Positions 1 to 6,988 of a DNA stretch of 46,490 nucleotides are shown in pieces. Made by a program: the position numbers and the translations under genes. Source of the stretch: Acidimicrobiaceae bacterium (GTDB taxonomy: Bacteria > Actinomycetota > Acidimicrobiia > Acidimicrobiales > RAAP-2). The stretch lies in NCBI GenBank assembly GCA_003151235.1, contig PLWZ01000072.1:117904-164393 (forward strand). Reading direction: 5' to 3'. Position 1 is the stretch's first letter; every line of letters starts with the position of its first letter. The notes beneath the pieces were generated by a model. That model did no database searches. It had not been told where the DNA came from and saw only the letters and a program-made list of their open reading frames with translations.

Positions 1-672
1 GAAGTCCATGTTGCCGCCGACGTTCAGTTGGTAGGTGCGGTCGAGCACGAGGCCCCGGTCCTCGAAGAGTCGGGTCAGGATACGGTGCACGATCGTCGAG
101 CCCACCTGGCTCTTGATGTCGTCGCCGATGATGGGCACGCCGGCATCACGGAAGCGACGGGCCGAGTCCGGGTCAGAAGCAATGAAGACGGGGATCGCGT
201 TGACGAACGCCACTCCTGCGGCGAGCGCTGCGTCGGCGTAGTAGCGCTGGGCTTCTTCGGAGCCGACAGGAAGGTAGGACACGAGCACGTCGGCCCGGGC
301 ATCGCGCAGAGCCTGAGTGACGTCGACGGGCTGAGCCGGCGATTCATCGACGATCTCCCGGTAGTAGTGGCCCAAGCCGTCAAAGGTCGGCCCCCGCTGG
401 ACCGTCACACCCAGGTAGCCGACCTCGGCGAACCGGATCGTGTTGTTCTGGCCAGCCAGGATGGCCTTGGAGAGATCGGTCCCGACCTTCGCCGCATCGA
501 CGTCGAATGCCGCCACCGGCTCGAGGTCGCTCACGTGGTAGCCGCCGAGAACGACGTGCATGAGGCCCGGCACGTTGTCATTCGGGTCGGCGTCCTTGTA
601 GTAGGCGATGCCTTGGATGAGCGAACTGGCGCAGTTGCCGACGCCGGCGATCGCCACACGGATGGTGGTCAT
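1..672 (-). CDS. ino1: Inositol-3-phosphate synthase, C-terminal part outside window
   Basis: Converts glucose 6-phosphate to 1L-myo-inositol 1-phosphate (NAD-dependent, cytosolic), the first step to inositol lipids and mycothiol-type thiols in actinobacteria. The reading frame runs open from an ATG at 672 off the left edge, giving 224 residues. Visible motifs are an N-terminal Rossmann loop GVGNCASS (residues 10-17), [36 protein letters not shown] and LNVGGNMDF, all hallmarks of the actinobacterial Ino1 family. About 140 C-terminal residues are missing because of the window boundary. A good ribosome site (ggggag) lies 6 bases before the ATG, and the start is 11 bp after the stop of the PadR regulator, so the two are probably co-transcribed. 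Identification is firm. Confidence 0.95.
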   Translation of the reverse strand, partial: MTTIRVAIAGVGNCASSLIQGIAYYKDADPNDNVPGLMHVVLGGYHVSDLEPVAAFDVDAAKVGTDLSKAILAGQNNTIRFAEVGYLGVTVQRGPTFDGLGHYYREIVDESPAQPVDVTQALRDARADVLVSYLPVGSEEAQRYYADAALAAGVAFVNAIPVFIASDPDSARRFRDAGVPIIGDDIKSQVGSTIVHRILTRLFEDRGLVLDRTYQLNVGGNMDF

Positions 673-683
673 GTCATCTCCCC

Positions 684-1310
684 TCAAGCTGACCGGCGAG
701 TCTTTCGCCGGTTCGGCGGTGCCGAGGCGTCTGTGGCGGCGCGTTCGGCTTTTATCAAACGGTCGAGCCAGGCGATGTCCTGCTCGACACCTTCGGCGGT
801 GTGCTCGGCGACCGAGCGCGCATAGATGTCGAGTTCGGGGTCGTCCGCCGTGACGACCTCGGTGAGGTGCTGTACGAGCTGGGCCCGGCGGCGCTCGAGG
901 AGCGCGAGTCGGGCTTCGGGCGGCATGTGGCGGGCGAACGCGAGCCGGAGCGAGAAGCTCCGGGCGTCATCAGCCGTCGAGTCCGAAAGCAGGGTCAAGA
1001 AGAACTCGCGCCCCGCGGTCGTGATCCGGTACACCTTTCGGGACCGGCGTCCCCGGGTCCCGGCCCGTCGACGGGCCCGCATGGCCGCCCACTCACCGCT
1101 CAGGGAACCCGTCGGGGGAGCGAGGGCAACGGGCGAGCCACCCTCGACCGTCTCGACCGAACCGTTCGTCTCCAACCTGGACAGTGCCGGGTAAATGGAT
1201 CCGAACGATACGTTCGCGAGCAGGCCGAACTGGGTCCGAAGCCGTTTCCGCAGCTCGTACCCATGCTCGGGGCCTTCCTCGAGTAATCCCAATAATGCGA
1301 GGTCCAACAT
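684..1310 (-). CDS. PadR-family transcriptional regulator
   Basis: A 208-residue winged-helix regulator that binds DNA as a dimer. The N-terminus ([23 protein letters not shown], in pieces) and [10 protein letters not shown] are the typical PadR recognition-helix region, and [12 protein letters not shown] is the wing end. The C-terminal part (about 110-190) is the helical dimerisation domain. Between the recognition helix and the wing there is an extra basic, low-complexity stretch of about 30-35 residues that I do not recall in the M. tuberculosis homologue Rv0047c. It sits immediately upstream of ino1, the same arrangement as in mycobacteria, so control of inositol synthesis is plausible. 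The ligand is unknown. A perfect palindrome overlaps its promoter, which suggests autoregulation. Confidence 0.9.
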   Translation of the reverse strand: MLDLALLGLLEEGPEHGYELRKRLRTQFGLLANVSFGSIYPALSRLETNGSVETVEGGSPVALAPPTGSLSGEWAAMRARRRAGTRGRRSRKVYRITTAGREFFLTLLSDSTADDARSFSLRLAFARHMPPEARLALLERRRAQLVQHLTEVVTADDPELDIYARSVAEHTAEGVEQDIAWLDRLIKAERAATDASAPPNRRKTRRSA

Positions 1311-1318
1311 CGCGGAGA

Positions 1319-1338
1319 ACTATATCGAATCGATATAG
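1319..1338 (-). promoter_or_regulatory. padR-ino1 promoter with palindromic operator
   Basis: Reading the minus strand, a -10 box TATAGT (1319-1324) lies 8 bases before the padR ATG and no Shine-Dalgarno is visible, so the message is probably leaderless. The -10 box is embedded in a perfect inverted repeat, ctatatcg / cgatatag, separated by 3 bases (1320-1338). A repressor bound here would block RNA polymerase. PadR itself is the obvious candidate; this is inference. Confidence 0.7.
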
Positions 1339-1661
1339 CGATGCAACCGAAATTTGGCTTTGGCAAACGACGGGGTCAATGCTCTCGGATCCGGTACCGA
1401 GGAACAGCGATGTGACCTGCGGTTTTGGGACCCCGCGGGTATGAGCGGACGTTACTGCTCGGTCACTAAGAGCCATCAGGCTTGTCCGATCGTGAAGCGC
1501 TCCTTCCGGTCGCTTGTCCTCGTGGTTGTCGGCTCGCTCATGCCGGGCGTAGTACTGCGGGGATCCCCCACGGGGAGCGTGGTGCAGCGTTCCAGACGGG
1601 GCCCGGATCGAGCGTCGAACAACCCCTCCCGGACGTGCGGGGTCGGGAAAAGTCCGAGGGC
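1339..1661. other. Intergenic region, no gene recognised
   Basis: About 320 bp between the divergent padR and DUF5318 genes. Open frames here have no family-like sequence and no start signals. Apart from the promoters at the two ends I see nothing functional. Confidence 0.6.
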
Positions 1662-1667
1662 TAGCCT
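1662..1667 (+). promoter_or_regulatory. -10 box of the DUF5318 gene (leaderless)
   Basis: TAGCCT lies 8 bases before the ATG at 1676 with no ribosome binding site between them, fitting a leaderless actinobacterial promoter. Confidence 0.55.
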
Positions 1668-1675
1668 GTCTCCCG

Positions 1676-2110
1676 ATGACGATGACGCCGCGGCCAGGAG
1701 CGCCCAAGGCGAGTGACGCTGGGGCGCGCGAAGCGCGCGTGGAGTACCGCCTGATGCGCAACGCCATCGTGCGTGACGTGCAGAAGGGACGGCTCGGACG
1801 AGAAGACGTCTGTGACGCCCACCCCGAACTGCTCCGAGCGGCGCGCAACGTCGGCAAGCCGAGCGGGGAGACCTGCCCGATCTGCGAAGCCGCCGACACC
1901 GTCGAAGTGACCTACGTGTTCGGCACCCGACTTCCCCCCGGCGGGCGATGCCCCGGGTCGGCGACCGAGCTCAACCGTCTCCGGCGTCGGAGCGAGCCCG
2001 TGCTCTGTTACGACGTTGAGGTCTGCCCTGATTGTGCGTGGCATCACCTCACCCGGAAGTACCCGGCTGGCGGAAAGAGGGAAGGTCAGAGGACCGGACG
2101 GGCGCTGTGA
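1676..2110 (+). CDS. DUF5318 family zinc-ribbon-like protein
   Basis: A 144-residue conserved actinobacterial protein of unknown function, the counterpart of Rv0049 by sequence character and position. It has two Cys-X2-Cys pairs (CPIC near residue 65 and CPDC near residue 122) that look like a zinc ribbon, and a conserved core VTYVFG and ARNVG. The N-terminal EYRLMRNAIVRDVQKGRLGR is helical and basic. The C-terminal WHHLTRKYP follows the second Cys pair. It probably uses a leaderless start, and its TGA overlaps the GTG of panB by four bases, so the two are translationally coupled here. In mycobacteria the next gene is the penicillin-binding protein ponA1; here it is panB. Confidence 0.85.
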   Translation: MTMTPRPGAPKASDAGAREARVEYRLMRNAIVRDVQKGRLGREDVCDAHPELLRAARNVGKPSGETCPICEAADTVEVTYVFGTRLPPGGRCPGSATELNRLRRRSEPVLCYDVEVCPDCAWHHLTRKYPAGGKREGQRTGRAL

Positions 2111-2961
2111 GCCCAACCCCCTCGGTTCGCACACTCCGGTCACGAAAGCGCCGGGACGGCGCCGAGCCGATCGTGATGGTGACTGCCTACGATCACCCGA
2201 CGGCTGTGATCGCGTCGGCTGCAGGGGTCGACATCATCCTGGTTGGCGACACGGTGGCAGACAACGTGCTCGGTTACGAGGACACGCTGGGCGTCACGAT
2301 CGACGACATGGAGCGGCACGTGGCCGCAGTGGCCCGGGCCAAGCCCGACTGCTTGATCGTGGGTGACATGCCGTGGATGAGCTACCACGTCAATACGGAA
2401 GAGACGGTTCGCAACGCGGCCCGTCTGATCCGGGCCGGGGCGCAGTGCGTGAAGCTCGAAGGTGGCCGCAAGCGGGTGCCGGCGATAGAGGCGATCATCA
2501 ACGCCGAGATACCGGTCATGGGACACATCGGGCTCACACCGCAGTCGGTGCACGCGATGGGCGGGATGCGGGTCCAGGGCCGCAACGTCGATGGCGCTAC
2601 GGCACTGCTCGAGGACGCGTCCGCCATCACGGCCGCTGGCTGCTTTGCCATGGTCATCGAAGGGGTTCCTGACGCTGTCGGAACCGCCGTGACTGCGTCG
2701 ATCGACGTTCCCACCATCGGCATCGGGGCCGGACCCGACTGTGACGGGCAGGTCCTGGTGTTCCACGACGTCCTGGGTCTCGGCACTCGCAGGACGGCCA
2801 AGTTCGTTCGCCAGTACGCCAACCTGGCCGAGGACGCGACCAAGGCCCTGGCCGAGTTCGCCGCCGACGTTCGCACGGGTGCATTTCCGGGCCCAGCCGA
2901 GAGCTACGAATCCTCGGCCGAGCTCCGCCAGGCCCTCGACCCGAGGTCGGGAACGACCTAG
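2107..2961 (+). CDS. panB: 3-methyl-2-oxobutanoate hydroxymethyltransferase
   Basis: First committed enzyme of pantothenate (vitamin B5, coenzyme A) synthesis. It transfers a hydroxymethyl group from 5,10-methylenetetrahydrofolate to 2-oxoisovalerate. The 284-residue TIM barrel shows VMVTAYDHPTA, LVGDT, VGDMPWMSY, KLEGG, MGHIGLTPQS and GIGAGPDCDGQVLV. The metal-binding acidic residues of the LVGD, VGDMP and KLEGG motifs are all present; the usual GDS is GDT. I chose GTG 2107, which overlaps the stop of the previous gene (GTGA), over an in-frame ATG at 2032 that would lie deep inside it. PanC and PanD are not in the window. Confidence 0.95.
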   Translation: MSPTPSVRTLRSRKRRDGAEPIVMVTAYDHPTAVIASAAGVDIILVGDTVADNVLGYEDTLGVTIDDMERHVAAVARAKPDCLIVGDMPWMSYHVNTEETVRNAARLIRAGAQCVKLEGGRKRVPAIEAIINAEIPVMGHIGLTPQSVHAMGGMRVQGRNVDGATALLEDASAITAAGCFAMVIEGVPDAVGTAVTASIDVPTIGIGAGPDCDGQVLVFHDVLGLGTRRTAKFVRQYANLAEDATKALAEFAADVRTGAFPGPAESYESSAELRQALDPRSGTT

Positions 2962-3052
2962 CGGGTAGCGCCGGTGAGGAGCGGACTCCGGTTGAAGTAG
3001 CATCGCTGAGCCGATCGACGACCCATCCCGGTGGGGAGTGCACGATCACCCT

Positions 3053-3092
3053 GCCCCGCACCGCGCGGGGCCCGGGCGCCAACTGGGCCCGG
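3053..3092 (+). promoter_or_regulatory. Hairpins in the rpsF leader
   Basis: Two adjacent stems precede rpsF: a 7-bp stem (gccccgc 3053-3059 with gcggggc 3065-3071) and a 6-bp stem (ccgggc 3072-3077 with gcccgg 3087-3092). A possible -10 box TAGCAT is at 2998-3003, giving a leader of about 100 bases. S6-S18 autoregulatory leaders are known in many bacteria. Whether this is one is a guess from position and folding only. Confidence 0.3.
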
Positions 3093-3113
3093 TCCAGAGG
3101 GAGGTGGGCCCGC

Positions 3114-3464
3114 ATGCGGCCTTATGAAGTCATGGTCATTTTCGACGCCGCCGCCGACCCGTCGGCCATCCAGGCCGTCGTTGACCGCACCCTTGAGACG
3201 ATCCGGTCCTCCGGTGGTAATCCCGGTACCGTCGACCGTTGGGGACGCCGACCGTTCGCGTACGAGGTCAACCACAAGCGCGAGGGTTACTACGTCCTGA
3301 TAGAGCTGACGGGGGAGACCCAGACCGTCGACGATCTCGGACGACTTCTCACCCTGGCCGACGAGGTCATCCGCCACAAGATCATCCGGCTGCCGGACAA
3401 GGTGGCCGGCCGGTCCAAGGCCGATGCAGCTCCCGAGGCCGTTTCAGCGGACCCGGCCGGTTGA
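3114..3464 (+). CDS. rpsF: 30S ribosomal protein S6
   Basis: Binds the central domain of 16S rRNA together with S18. The 116-residue sequence begins MRPYEVMVIFD and contains WGRRPFAYEVNHKREGYYVL, both diagnostic of S6, followed by a short basic and alanine-rich tail. The ATG is preceded by gggaggt (3099-3105). It leads the compact rpsF-ssb-rpsR-rplI cluster, all on one strand with gaps of 0-31 bp, the usual arrangement in actinobacteria. Confidence 0.97.
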   Translation: MRPYEVMVIFDAAADPSAIQAVVDRTLETIRSSGGNPGTVDRWGRRPFAYEVNHKREGYYVLIELTGETQTVDDLGRLLTLADEVIRHKIIRLPDKVAGRSKADAAPEAVSADPAG

Positions 3465-3495
3465 GCCCGGTCGGACCGCATACAAGGAGGTAACC

Positions 3496-3969
3496 ATGCC
3501 CACGGACAACGCAGTCGTGTTGGTCGGAAACGTGACCCGGGATCCAGAACTCAGATTCACCAACACCGGACAGGCGACGGCGTCCTTCGGACTTGCCGTC
3601 AACCGCCGGTGGCAGAACCGACAGACCCAGGAGTGGGAGGAAGCCACGAGCTTCTTCGACGTCGTCTGCTGGCGGGAGATGGCCGAGAACGTGAGCGAGT
3701 CGCTCGTCCGCGGCTCACGCGTGATGGTGGCCGGCCGGCTCGAGCAGCGGAGCTGGGAAACCCAGGAAGGGGACAAGCGCTCCAAGGTCGAGGTCGTCGC
3801 CGACGAGATAGGCCCGTCACTGCGTTGGGCCACGGCTCAGGTGACGAAGAACGACCGCCGCGGTCCGAGTGACGGCGGCGGCAGAACCGGTGGTCGCGCA
3901 GCGGCAGCCGTACCGCCGACCCAGGAACCACAGAGCGGCGGATACGGACACGACGAGGAGCCCTTTTAA
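3496..3969 (+). CDS. ssb: Single-stranded DNA-binding protein
   Basis: Coats single-stranded DNA in replication and repair and recruits partners through its C-terminal tip. The 157-residue protein has an OB fold (VVLVGNVTRDPELRFT, FGLAVNRRW, FFDVVCWREMAENV, SRVMVAGRLEQRSWE), a glycine/alanine-rich linker and the acidic tip ending DEEPF. The start ATG 3496 follows an excellent ribosome site (aaggagg, 3484-3490); an in-frame upstream extension would overlap rpsF. Its stop is directly followed by the rpsR ATG. Confidence 0.97.
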   Translation: MPTDNAVVLVGNVTRDPELRFTNTGQATASFGLAVNRRWQNRQTQEWEEATSFFDVVCWREMAENVSESLVRGSRVMVAGRLEQRSWETQEGDKRSKVEVVADEIGPSLRWATAQVTKNDRRGPSDGGGRTGGRAAAAVPPTQEPQSGGYGHDEEPF

Positions 3970-4515
3970 ATGGCGCGAGGCAATCTGCGCAACACCACGC
4001 GGCGAGCATCGAAGGATGCCGGCCGCAGAGTAAAGAAGAAGCCGTGCGCGCTGTGTCGCGACAACATTGTCTGGGTTGACTACAAGGACGTGTCGTTGCT
4101 CCGCAAGTACATGAGCGACCGCGGCAAGATCAGGTCACGGCGCGTGACCGGGAACTGTGCACAGCATCAGCGCGGCATCGCGATGGCGATCAAGACGGCT
4201 CGAGAGCTGGTGCTGCTTCCGTACACGCAACGAACGGTCACGGAACGGCCGGGCGGGCGGCGAGGCTCGGGTCGTGATGGCGGTCGAGACGGCGGGCGCG
4301 ATGGCCGGGGGCCCGGTGAGCGACGAGGGCCGCGGAGTGACTCCGAAGACGGTCCTTCACGAGCGCCCGAGTCGACCGACGCCCCGACGGTCGATGCTTC
4401 TGAGTCCGAAGGTAGCGATGTGGCAGCGTCCGAAGGTAGCGATGTGGCAGCAGGTGCTCCGGAGGAAAGCGTTGCCGAGGTCGCTATGGCCGATGTGAAC
4501 GCCGAGGAGTCCTGA
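3970..4515 (+). CDS. rpsR: 30S ribosomal protein S18 with long C-terminal tail
   Basis: Residues 1 to about 85 are a normal S18 ([59 protein letters not shown]), of the Cys-containing type with a CALC pair. The usual protein ends here at about 75-90 residues, but this one continues to 181. The tail is first basic and glycine-rich (repeated GRDG units) and then acidic, rich in Ser, Glu, Asp and Ala. Part of the acidic section is a 24-bp tandem duplication. The frame stays open and stops exactly at the rplI start (TGATG), so the tail is likely translated. Its role is unknown. Confidence 0.93.
   Translation: MARGNLRNTTRRASKDAGRRVKKKPCALCRDNIVWVDYKDVSLLRKYMSDRGKIRSRRVTGNCAQHQRGIAMAIKTARELVLLPYTQRTVTERPGGRRGSGRDGGRDGGRDGRGPGERRGPRSDSEDGPSRAPESTDAPTVDASESEGSDVAASEGSDVAAGAPEESVAEVAMADVNAEES
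4405..4452 (+). repeat. 24-bp tandem duplication inside the rpsR tail
   Basis: Two adjacent 24-bp units (4405-4428 and 4429-4452) differ at one base and each encodes the octapeptide SEGSDVAA. The unit keeps the reading frame, so the tail may vary in length between strains. Confidence 0.9.
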
Positions 4516-4964
4516 TGCGCGTGCTTCTGCGGGGTGACGTCGAAGGCGTGGGCCGACGCGGCGACATCGTCGATGTCTCGGACGGCTACGCGCGTAACTT
4601 TCTCTTTCCTACCGGTCGGGCTCTGAAGGCGACCGCCGGGATCGAAGGACAGGCTGGATCGATGCGTCGCGCAAGGGATCTCCGGAGCGCGCTCGACGAG
4701 GAAGCGGCAAAGACTCAGGCCGACGCACTCAGCGGTGTCATGATCACCATCGCGGCACGTGCCGGTTCGACGGGTCGACTCTTTGGATCCGTGACCGCGG
4801 TGGAGATCGCAGAAGCGGTTGCCGCGCAGAAGGGTATCGAACTCGATCGCGAGTCGATCGCGTTGGCGGAACCGATCAAGGCAGTCGGTCTCGTCGAGGT
4901 GCCGGTACGACTCTTTGGTGATCTGTCGGTGAACGTCTCGGTCGAGGTGACAGCCTCGGACTGA
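4515..4964 (+). CDS. rplI: 50S ribosomal protein L9
   Basis: Binds 23S rRNA near the L1 stalk base. The 149 residues are the normal length. The N-terminal domain shows [30 protein letters not shown] (in pieces), the L9 signature, followed by a long central helix (about 45-75) and the C-terminal domain with AGSTGRLFGSVT and PIKAVGLVEVPVRLF. The ATG overlaps the rpsR stop by one base, so translation is probably coupled. Confidence 0.97.
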   Translation: MRVLLRGDVEGVGRRGDIVDVSDGYARNFLFPTGRALKATAGIEGQAGSMRRARDLRSALDEEAAKTQADALSGVMITIAARAGSTGRLFGSVTAVEIAEAVAAQKGIELDRESIALAEPIKAVGLVEVPVRLFGDLSVNVSVEVTASD

Positions 4965-5205
4965 GGCTGTACGGGACCCTGTCGGGCCCCGTTGTCACAC
5001 CGAGGGCTCACGCTGGTGACATGGTGAGCGTCCGTTTCCGGCCTGATCGTCCGGCCGTCGGCCCCGGGTCCTCCCCAGAGGCCGGCGCGATCTCCACCGT
5101 GTGTCCACAGGATCGGCCACAGGTGCGACCTGGGCTTTCGCGCGCGGAATCCCCAGGTTCTACGTCTTCCGCTTCACAGGCATTTCGGTCAGGGTTGTGA
5201 GCACG

Positions 5206-6585
5206 ATGGTGCAGGTACTCGACGACAGCCGACCCCGCCCCATCCGCGGCTCGGTCGGGATGGCCCGAATCCCGCCCAACAACCTCGAGGCCGAGGAGTC
5301 CTTGCTCGGCGCCATGCTCCTATCGGGGGATGCCACCGCCGCGGCCATCGAGATCTGCGGAGCCGAGGACTTCTACAAGCCGGCCCACGGACACATCTTC
5401 GGCGCCATCATGGCCCTCTTCGAACGCGGCGAACCGATCGACGCGGTCACGGTCAGGGACGAGCTGACCCGGTCGGGCCTCATCGATTCGGTCGGGGACC
5501 CTGCTGTTCTCGTTTCTCTTCAAGCCAACACCCCGTCGATCGCCAACGCGATGCACTACGCGCGGATCGTCGAAGAGCATGCGCTCCTCCGGCGGATGAT
5601 CGGGGTGGCGGGCGAGATCGCCGACATCGGCTACAGCGTGCCCGAGGACGTCGAGGGTGCGATCGACCAGATGGAGGCAAAGATCTTCAACGTCGCCCAG
5701 CGGAGGACGACGGAGTCGATCAAGTCTCTGCACGACGTCTTGCTGCCGAGCCTGGACCGCATCGAAGAGCTGTCGCACGGCCGCGACACAGTCACGGGGA
5801 TCACCACCGGGTACGCCGACCTCGACAAGATCCTGGCGGGGCTGCAGCCGTCCAGCCTCACTATCGTCGGAGCCCGGCCTGCTACAGGAAAGACCAGCCT
5901 GGCCCTTGGAATCCTGGCCCACGTGGGCGTGGTCCTCAAGCGGCCGAGCCTCCTGTTCTCCCTCGAAATGGGCCATCTGGAGTTGTGTCAGCGCCTGTTG
6001 GCCTCGGAGGCCCGAGTCGATGGACAGCGGGTCCGGACCGGCCGGCTCCAAGAGGATGACTGGCGGAAGCTCGGCGTCGCTGTGAGCCGACTCGACAGCG
6101 CGCCAATCTTCATCGACGACAATCCGACCGTGTCGGTCATGGACATCCGGGCCCGCGCCCGTCGGCTGCGTAAGACCGAAGGCGACCTCGGCGTCGTCGT
6201 GGTCGATTATCTGCAGCTCATGACCGGTCGGGCACGGGCGGAGAACCGCCAGGTGGAGGTGGCCGAGATCAGCCGGAGCCTCAAGATCCTGGCCCGTGAG
6301 CTCGAGACGCCCGTGATAGCGCTGTCGCAGCTCTCCCGTGGTCTCGAAGCGCGCCAGGACAAGCGGCCGATGCTGTCGGACCTCCGGGAGTCGGGTTCAC
6401 TCGAACAGGACGCCGACGTGGTGCTGTTCATCTATCGAGAAGAGCAGTACGACCGGGACATCCCGATCGAACGTCGTGGTGACGCGGAGATCATCGTCGC
6501 CAAGCACCGCAATGGGCCCACCGGCTCCGCACACCTGGCATTCGTGAGCCACTACGCACGTTTCCAGGACGCCGCTCGGGTCTAG
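5206..6585 (+). CDS. dnaB: Replicative DNA helicase
   Basis: Hexameric 5'-3' helicase that unwinds DNA at the replication fork. The 459-residue protein has the N-terminal helical domain (RIPPNNLEAEESLLGAML, EDFYKPAHGHIF) and a RecA-like C-terminal domain with Walker A GARPATGKTS, Walker B VVVDYLQLM and SDLRESGSLEQDADVVLFIYR. No intein interrupts it. I prefer ATG 5206 because aggg (5191-5194) is 11 bases upstream; an in-frame GTG at 5197 is possible. It is separated from rplI by 241 bp that contain a near-match DnaA box and no gene. Confidence 0.96.
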   Translation: MVQVLDDSRPRPIRGSVGMARIPPNNLEAEESLLGAMLLSGDATAAAIEICGAEDFYKPAHGHIFGAIMALFERGEPIDAVTVRDELTRSGLIDSVGDPAVLVSLQANTPSIANAMHYARIVEEHALLRRMIGVAGEIADIGYSVPEDVEGAIDQMEAKIFNVAQRRTTESIKSLHDVLLPSLDRIEELSHGRDTVTGITTGYADLDKILAGLQPSSLTIVGARPATGKTSLALGILAHVGVVLKRPSLLFSLEMGHLELCQRLLASEARVDGQRVRTGRLQEDDWRKLGVAVSRLDSAPIFIDDNPTVSVMDIRARARRLRKTEGDLGVVVVDYLQLMTGRARAENRQVEVAEISRSLKILARELETPVIALSQLSRGLEARQDKRPMLSDLRESGSLEQDADVVLFIYREEQYDRDIPIERRGDAEIIVAKHRNGPTGSAHLAFVSHYARFQDAARV

Positions 6586-6606
6586 AGCTCAGGCTCGGCT
6601 GAAGCT

Positions 6607-6945
6607 CTAGGTCTTTCCTAGGCCGGGCAACGACTCGCGCCGGGGGTGGTCGGCGATCACGACCCGGCACGCTGTAAGCGGGCGGGCGGAATGCGGCGTG
6701 TCGGGCGGAATGATCGCAACGTCGCCCGGGCCGAGCGTTCGCTCCTCTCCGCGGACCGCGATCACGACCTGGCCGTCGATGACGTTCCAGACCTCTTCTT
6801 CTGGGTGGTGGTGCTCGTGCAGCGCCGGCGAACCTTCGGCGATCTCGTAGTGCGAGAAGGTCATGTTCTCGGCGTGGAAGAACCGGGCGCTCCAGCCGGG
6901 GAGAGGCTCGGCCGACAACATGTCCGCGGGACCGAGAAACGGCAC
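6607..6945 (-). CDS. Small cupin-domain protein
   Basis: A single-domain cupin of 112 residues. Cupin motif 1 is seen as HEHHHPEEEVWNVIDG, with three histidines and a glutamate as likely metal ligands. Motif 2 is seen as PGDVAIIPPDTPHSARP, with a further histidine. Small cupins of this type have varied roles, including sugar or amino-acid binding, oxygenases and stress proteins, and none can be assigned here. The gene is convergent with dnaB (21 bp between the stops). Its GTG start follows a TANNNT box by 6 bases. Confidence 0.85.
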   Translation of the reverse strand: MPFLGPADMLSAEPLPGWSARFFHAENMTFSHYEIAEGSPALHEHHHPEEEVWNVIDGQVVIAVRGEERTLGPGDVAIIPPDTPHSARPLTACRVVIADHPRRESLPGLGKT

Positions 6946-6951
6946 GATCTC

Positions 6952-6957
6952 ACCCTA
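6952..6957 (-). promoter_or_regulatory. -10 box of the cupin gene (leaderless)
   Basis: TAGGGT on the minus strand, 6 bases before the GTG at 6945, with no ribosome site between. Confidence 0.5.
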
Positions 6958-6988
6958 CGCGGTCGATCCCGTTGGGCGCTGGCCCCGG

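Noticed and set aside
1354..1716. Possible 120-residue plus-strand gene upstream of the DUF5318 gene
   Set aside because: It has no family pattern or ribosome site, and runs across the DUF5318 promoter and start.
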